This document shows, piece by piece, positions 60,847 through 64,000 of a DNA stretch of 64,000 bases (position 1 is its first letter; each line of letters opens with the position of its first letter). The stretch comes from Fen-1231 sp035286465 (lineage in GTDB: Bacteria; Gemmatimonadota; Gemmatimonadetes; Gemmatimonadales; Gemmatimonadaceae), in assembly GCA_035286465.1 (NCBI GenBank), contig DATEDF010000124.1, forward strand, positions 10,993 through 74,992, written 5' to 3'. The notes under the pieces are model-generated. The model saw only the letters and a list, made by a program, of their open reading frames with translations, made no database searches and had not been told where the DNA came from. The position numbers and the translations under genes are program-made.

Positions 60847-62355
60847 GTGATCATCCGCCGGAGCCTTGTCGTTCTCGCGCTACTCGTCGGCGCCGCCTGC
60901 AGGGACAGCACCGCCCCTCCCAAGCCGAGCGCGCTGGTCGTGGTCTCGGGCCCGCCCGGCTCGTCAACGGTGGGCAGCCAGATCGCGACCATCTCCGTCA
61001 CCGTCAGGGACGAGAAGGGAAACGCGATGGCGGGGCAGCCGCTCAGCGTGAGCGTGAGCGGCGGAGGGACCGTCACCGGCGTACCGGGCAAGACGCAGGC
61101 CGGCGCGACCGCCGTCGGCACATGGACGCTCGGCACCAGGGTGGGGACGAACGCGATGACGATCTCGTCCGGCACCTTGCCCGCGGTGACGCTGACGGTC
61201 GTCGCGCAGGCCGACGTGCCGGCCGCGTTGCAGGTCACGCAGGGCGCCGGCCAGAGCGCGAACGCCGGCGCGCCGCTCGCGCTGCCGCCGGTGCTGTCCG
61301 TGACCGACCGCTTCGGCAACGGCGTGCCGCAACAGGTGGTCACCTTCAGCGTCGTCGCGGGAGGAGGGAGTCTCGCCGGCGGCGCGACGGTGACGAGCGA
61401 CACGAACGGGGTCGCCACCGGACCGACGTGGGTGCTGGGGAAGCGGAACATCCCGCAGCAGCTCTCCGCGAGCGCCGCCGGGTTCACACGGACCATTGAC
61501 GCCACGATCAGCACGGCAATGACGGTGACCCTGCGGTTCTTCGGCGCGATGACCGATGCACAGAAGGCGGTCTTTCAGGGCGGGGCCCAACGCATCAGCG
61601 CGCTCATCACGCGGGGCGCGGACCCCGTGCAGGCGGATGCGTTTCCGATCGCCACCGCGTGCGACGTGTCCGGCGCGGCGCCCCTCACGGAACTGATTGA
61701 CGGCATCGTCATCTACGCGAGCATCGGTCCGATTGACGGCGCGGGCCAGATACTCGCGCAGGCGGGGCCGTGCGCGTTCCGCGAGGCGGAGGCGCACTTT
61801 CAGCCCGCGATCGCGACGATTCTCTTCGACGTCGCCGATCTGGCGACGCTCACAGGCGGCGGCTCGCTCGAGAACGTCGCCACGCACGAGATGATGCACG
61901 GCGTGGGGTTCGGCACCTTGTGGCAGACCAATCTCCTGCTCGCGGGCCTGGTCAACGTGGATCCCCGGTACGTCGGCCCGAACGGCATCGGCGGCTGCCG
62001 GCAGATCGGCGGCGTCACGACCTGCGCGGCCACGGTTCCCGTCGAGAACACCGGCGGCGCGGGCACCGCCGGCGGCCATTGGCGCGAGACCGTCTTCGGC
62101 AGCGAGATGATGACCGGCTTCCTGAATCCGGGCGCGAGCGCGCTCTCGCTGATGTCCATCGCCGCGATGAGCGACCTGGGCTACAGCGTGAGCCTCACGG
62201 CCGCGGACGCCTATTCGATCCAGGCCGCGTTGCGCGGCGCGGTCGCCGTGCGACTGCTCCCCGACAACTGGGAACAGGTGCGGATGCCCGTGTCACCGAT
62301 GCAGCTCGAGCGTGCGGGGGGATTGCTGCGGATCAGGCGCGGCCTGCCGAAGTAG
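60847..62355 (+). CDS. Leishmanolysin-like lipoprotein metalloprotease
   Basis: 502 residues from GTG 60847. Lipobox GAAC (C18), two Ig-like domains (about 30-120 and 125-220), then an M8-type catalytic domain: HEMMHGVGF with H347, E348 and H351, third ligand H411, and a Met-turn EMMTG (420-424). Bacterial leishmanolysin-like proteases occur widely in secreted sets. Divergent from the kinase. Confidence 0.88.
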   Translation: MIIRRSLVVLALLVGAACRDSTAPPKPSALVVVSGPPGSSTVGSQIATISVTVRDEKGNAMAGQPLSVSVSGGGTVTGVPGKTQAGATAVGTWTLGTRVGTNAMTISSGTLPAVTLTVVAQADVPAALQVTQGAGQSANAGAPLALPPVLSVTDRFGNGVPQQVVTFSVVAGGGSLAGGATVTSDTNGVATGPTWVLGKRNIPQQLSASAAGFTRTIDATISTAMTVTLRFFGAMTDAQKAVFQGGAQRISALITRGADPVQADAFPIATACDVSGAAPLTELIDGIVIYASIGPIDGAGQILAQAGPCAFREAEAHFQPAIATILFDVADLATLTGGGSLENVATHEMMHGVGFGTLWQTNLLLAGLVNVDPRYVGPNGIGGCRQIGGVTTCAATVPVENTGGAGTAGGHWRETVFGSEMMTGFLNPGASALSLMSIAAMSDLGYSVSLTAADAYSIQAALRGAVAVRLLPDNWEQVRMPVSPMQLERAGGLLRIRRGLPK

Positions 62356-62370
62356 CAGCGAGATCGGCCT

Positions 62371-62835
62371 TCACCGCTGGTACGTGCCCACCAGCTCCGT
62401 CTGCGCGAGGATGTGGCCCTGCATCGCTTTTTCCACCGCACTCTTGGTCGGCTTGCTCAGCCCTTCGAGCAGGGAGTCGAGCGCGAAGAGCTTGTGGAAG
62501 TAGCGATGTCGCCCGACCGGAGGGCAGGGGCCGCCGTAGCCGGTGCGCTTCCAGTCGTTCACGCCCGGGAGCGCGCCGGCGGGCGGCGTCTTCGCGGCTT
62601 CGGGAATGCCGCTTTCCCCGGGCGGGATGTTGTAGAGCACCCAGTGCACCCACGTCATCTTCGGCGCGGCCGGGTCGGGAGCGTCGGGATCGTCCACGAT
62701 GAGCACGAGGCTCTTCGTCCCCTCCGGCACGCCGGTCCAGGCGAGCGGCGGCGAGACGTCCGCGCCGTCGCACGTGTAGCGCCTGGGGATCGCTCCGTTG
62801 TGGGTGAACGCGGACGACGTCAGGATCATGACCAT
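62371..62835 (-). CDS. PEBP/YbhB family protein
   Basis: 154 residues from ATG 62835, behind AAGGAGG. YbhB/YbcL-type PEBP fold with YTCDGADVSPPLAW, IVDDPDAPDP, WVHWVLYNIP and GPCPPVGRHRYFHKLFALD, the ligand-pocket motifs. Function of bacterial members is uncertain. Converges on the metalloprotease gene, 15 bases apart. Confidence 0.93.
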   Translation of the reverse strand: MVMILTSSAFTHNGAIPRRYTCDGADVSPPLAWTGVPEGTKSLVLIVDDPDAPDPAAPKMTWVHWVLYNIPPGESGIPEAAKTPPAGALPGVNDWKRTGYGGPCPPVGRHRYFHKLFALDSLLEGLSKPTKSAVEKAMQGHILAQTELVGTYQR

Positions 62836-62887
62836 CGTGGCCTCCTTCTCGTGACGACTTGGCGATGCGCGATTGCCCGTCGGCGGC

Positions 62888-64000
62888 CTACCCCTTCGGG
62901 CGCAGCAGCTCCTTGAACGGTCCGTAGTCGCGCAGCGACTCGAGCTCCGGGTCGGCGTGGAGCCAGATGCCGTAGCCCACGCCCTCGCGGTGCGCCTGCT
63001 GCAGGAGCGCCACGGCTGCGTCCTTCTCGCCGAGCAGCGCCGCGATCCGGGCGCGCCATCGGGTGTGCCGGCCATTCAGATACGGGACGTCGAGGTGCTC
63101 GAGCTCGACCGCGATCGCGCGCGCCGCGTCGCGCTCGCCGCGGCGCGCCGCGAGCACGCCACGGAATCCAAGCCCGTCGGCGGCGCCGAGCGCATCGCCC
63201 ACACTCGCCGCGGCCGCCGCGGCCGCCGCTGCGTCGGCCCACTTCTCCTGCAGCGAGAGCAACCGGATCCGCAGCGCTTTGCCCGCGGGCGTGGCGCTGA
63301 TTCTCACGGGCTGCGCATCGCTCCACGCGAGCGCGCGGCGCGCCACCTCCGACGCGTCGGCAGCGTGTCCATGCGCGCGCAACTCCTCGCCGATCGAGAG
63401 CAGCACGCTTCCCGGGGTGATCTGAGGCTGCGGCGCGGTGGCGAGCACCTCTTCAACCAGCCGTCGAATCTCGTCCATCCGCCCCAACGCGGCGAGCGCC
63501 CACCCTTCGTACTCCTGGGTGCGAAGCGAGCCCGGAATCCGCACGCGACCCTCGCGAGCCACCTTGAGTTCCGTCTCGTGCTCGCCGAGCATGTGGTGGA
63601 TCTCCGCTCGTATTCCCCACATGGCGTACCACCGGCCCATGATGTCCGACGCGCTCCCCGCCCCCGTGAACGCCCCCACCTGATCCCGGGCCTCGCCCGG
63701 CCGGTTGACCCGTACGAGCGCCATGAGGAGCGCGAACTGCGCCGTTCCGAAGGGCACGAGTTCCACTGCGGCGCGTGCCGATCGAAGCTGGGCGGTGAGG
63801 TCCCCCCGGACGCCGGCTTCGATGTTGTCGAAGCGGTGCCGGTCGTAGGGCGACAGCCGCTCCCGCCTGGGCCGGATGATCCGCACGACGGAATCCGCCA
63901 TCGCGGCCTCGCCCGTATTGGTGTGGGCGGCCGCGGCGAGGAGCAGGCTCCGCACGTACGTGGAGTCGAGGGCGAAGGCCCGCCCGAACCGTGCGGCGGC
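62888..64000 (-). CDS. C-terminal part of a TPR-repeat protein (5' partial)
   Basis: The frame is open to the right edge, so the gene starts outside the window. At least 370 residues of helical pairs, for example FGRAFALDSTYVRS, EGWALAALGRMDEI and ARRGERDAARAI, fit TPR-type repeats. It ends DPELESLRDYGPFKELLRPKG, an end common in kinase- or AfsR-like proteins with TPR tails. The N-terminal domain is unseen. Confidence 0.75.
   Translation of the reverse strand, partial: AAARFGRAFALDSTYVRSLLLAAAAHTNTGEAAMADSVVRIIRPRRERLSPYDRHRFDNIEAGVRGDLTAQLRSARAAVELVPFGTAQFALLMALVRVNRPGEARDQVGAFTGAGSASDIMGRWYAMWGIRAEIHHMLGEHETELKVAREGRVRIPGSLRTQEYEGWALAALGRMDEIRRLVEEVLATAPQPQITPGSVLLSIGEELRAHGHAADASEVARRALAWSDAQPVRISATPAGKALRIRLLSLQEKWADAAAAAAAAASVGDALGAADGLGFRGVLAARRGERDAARAIAVELEHLDVPYLNGRHTRWRARIAALLGEKDAAVALLQQAHREGVGYGIWLHADPELESLRDYGPFKELLRPKG

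Overview
The window is a high-GC bacterial chromosome segment, densely packed, with long operons and many start/stop overlaps of the form NTGA. I see no rRNA, tRNA, CRISPR array, prophage or insertion sequence. The gene mix suggests Gemmatimonadota or a close relative: secreted amidohydrolases, M28 and S9 peptidases, giant Gly-rich BNR/sortilin-like proteins, a TonB-plug protein without a barrel, bTHX, GH57 glycogen enzymes and a PASTA-less Ser/Thr kinase. This placement is inference from gene content, not from a marker gene.

Layout. 1-677: end of a threonine/serine dehydratase. 732-7624: a divergent respiratory cluster. On the minus strand lie a small membrane subunit, a CuA subunit II, a heme-copper subunit I and a SCO copper chaperone; on the plus strand lie a cytochrome b/ferredoxin/MvhD-like fusion, an exported protein and heme A synthase. 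Subunit I has Gln where oxidases have the cross-linked active-site Tyr, so it may be a nitric oxide reductase of the heme-a type rather than an O2 reductase. 7654-15340: small proteins, an SDR lacking the catalytic Tyr/Lys, a cupin, a plug-domain protein, a BNR giant and an amidohydrolase. 15455-20134: membrane-fused spermidine-synthase-like protein, Doc/AbrB toxin-antitoxin pair, aldo/keto reductase. 20156-24472: outer-membrane-barrel-like protein, then a tandemly duplicated [lipoprotein - hairpin - D-aminoacylase] unit whose second aminoacylase is only a short frameshifted remnant.

24618-29639: DUF2269-like membrane protein, cyclopropane synthase-like methyltransferase, archease-RtcB RNA repair pair, DinB protein. 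29755-35027: patatin-like lipase translationally coupled to a membrane serine hydrolase. 35099-37818: MatC-like carrier overlapping a MatB-like acyl-CoA ligase. 37865-41170: second BNR giant. 41319-50267: alpha-glucan operon with GlgP, GlgA and three GH57 proteins (branching enzyme, DUF3536 type, 4-alpha-glucanotransferase). 50487-51176: CBS protein and the 38-residue ribosomal protein bTHX with a clear promoter. 51199-58691: secreted PhoD, YtcJ-type amidohydrolase, M28 and S9 peptidases. 58816-64000: Ser/Thr kinase, leishmanolysin-like lipoprotein, PEBP protein and the C-terminus of a TPR protein running off the edge.

One window-wide signal is independent of the genes: the hexamer class RTCGAY is almost absent (three copies found by eye), and Ile-Asp and Val-Asp are written ATTGAC/ATAGAC and GTGGAC to avoid it. 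Two genes appear to start at CTG inside a CTGA stop/start overlap.
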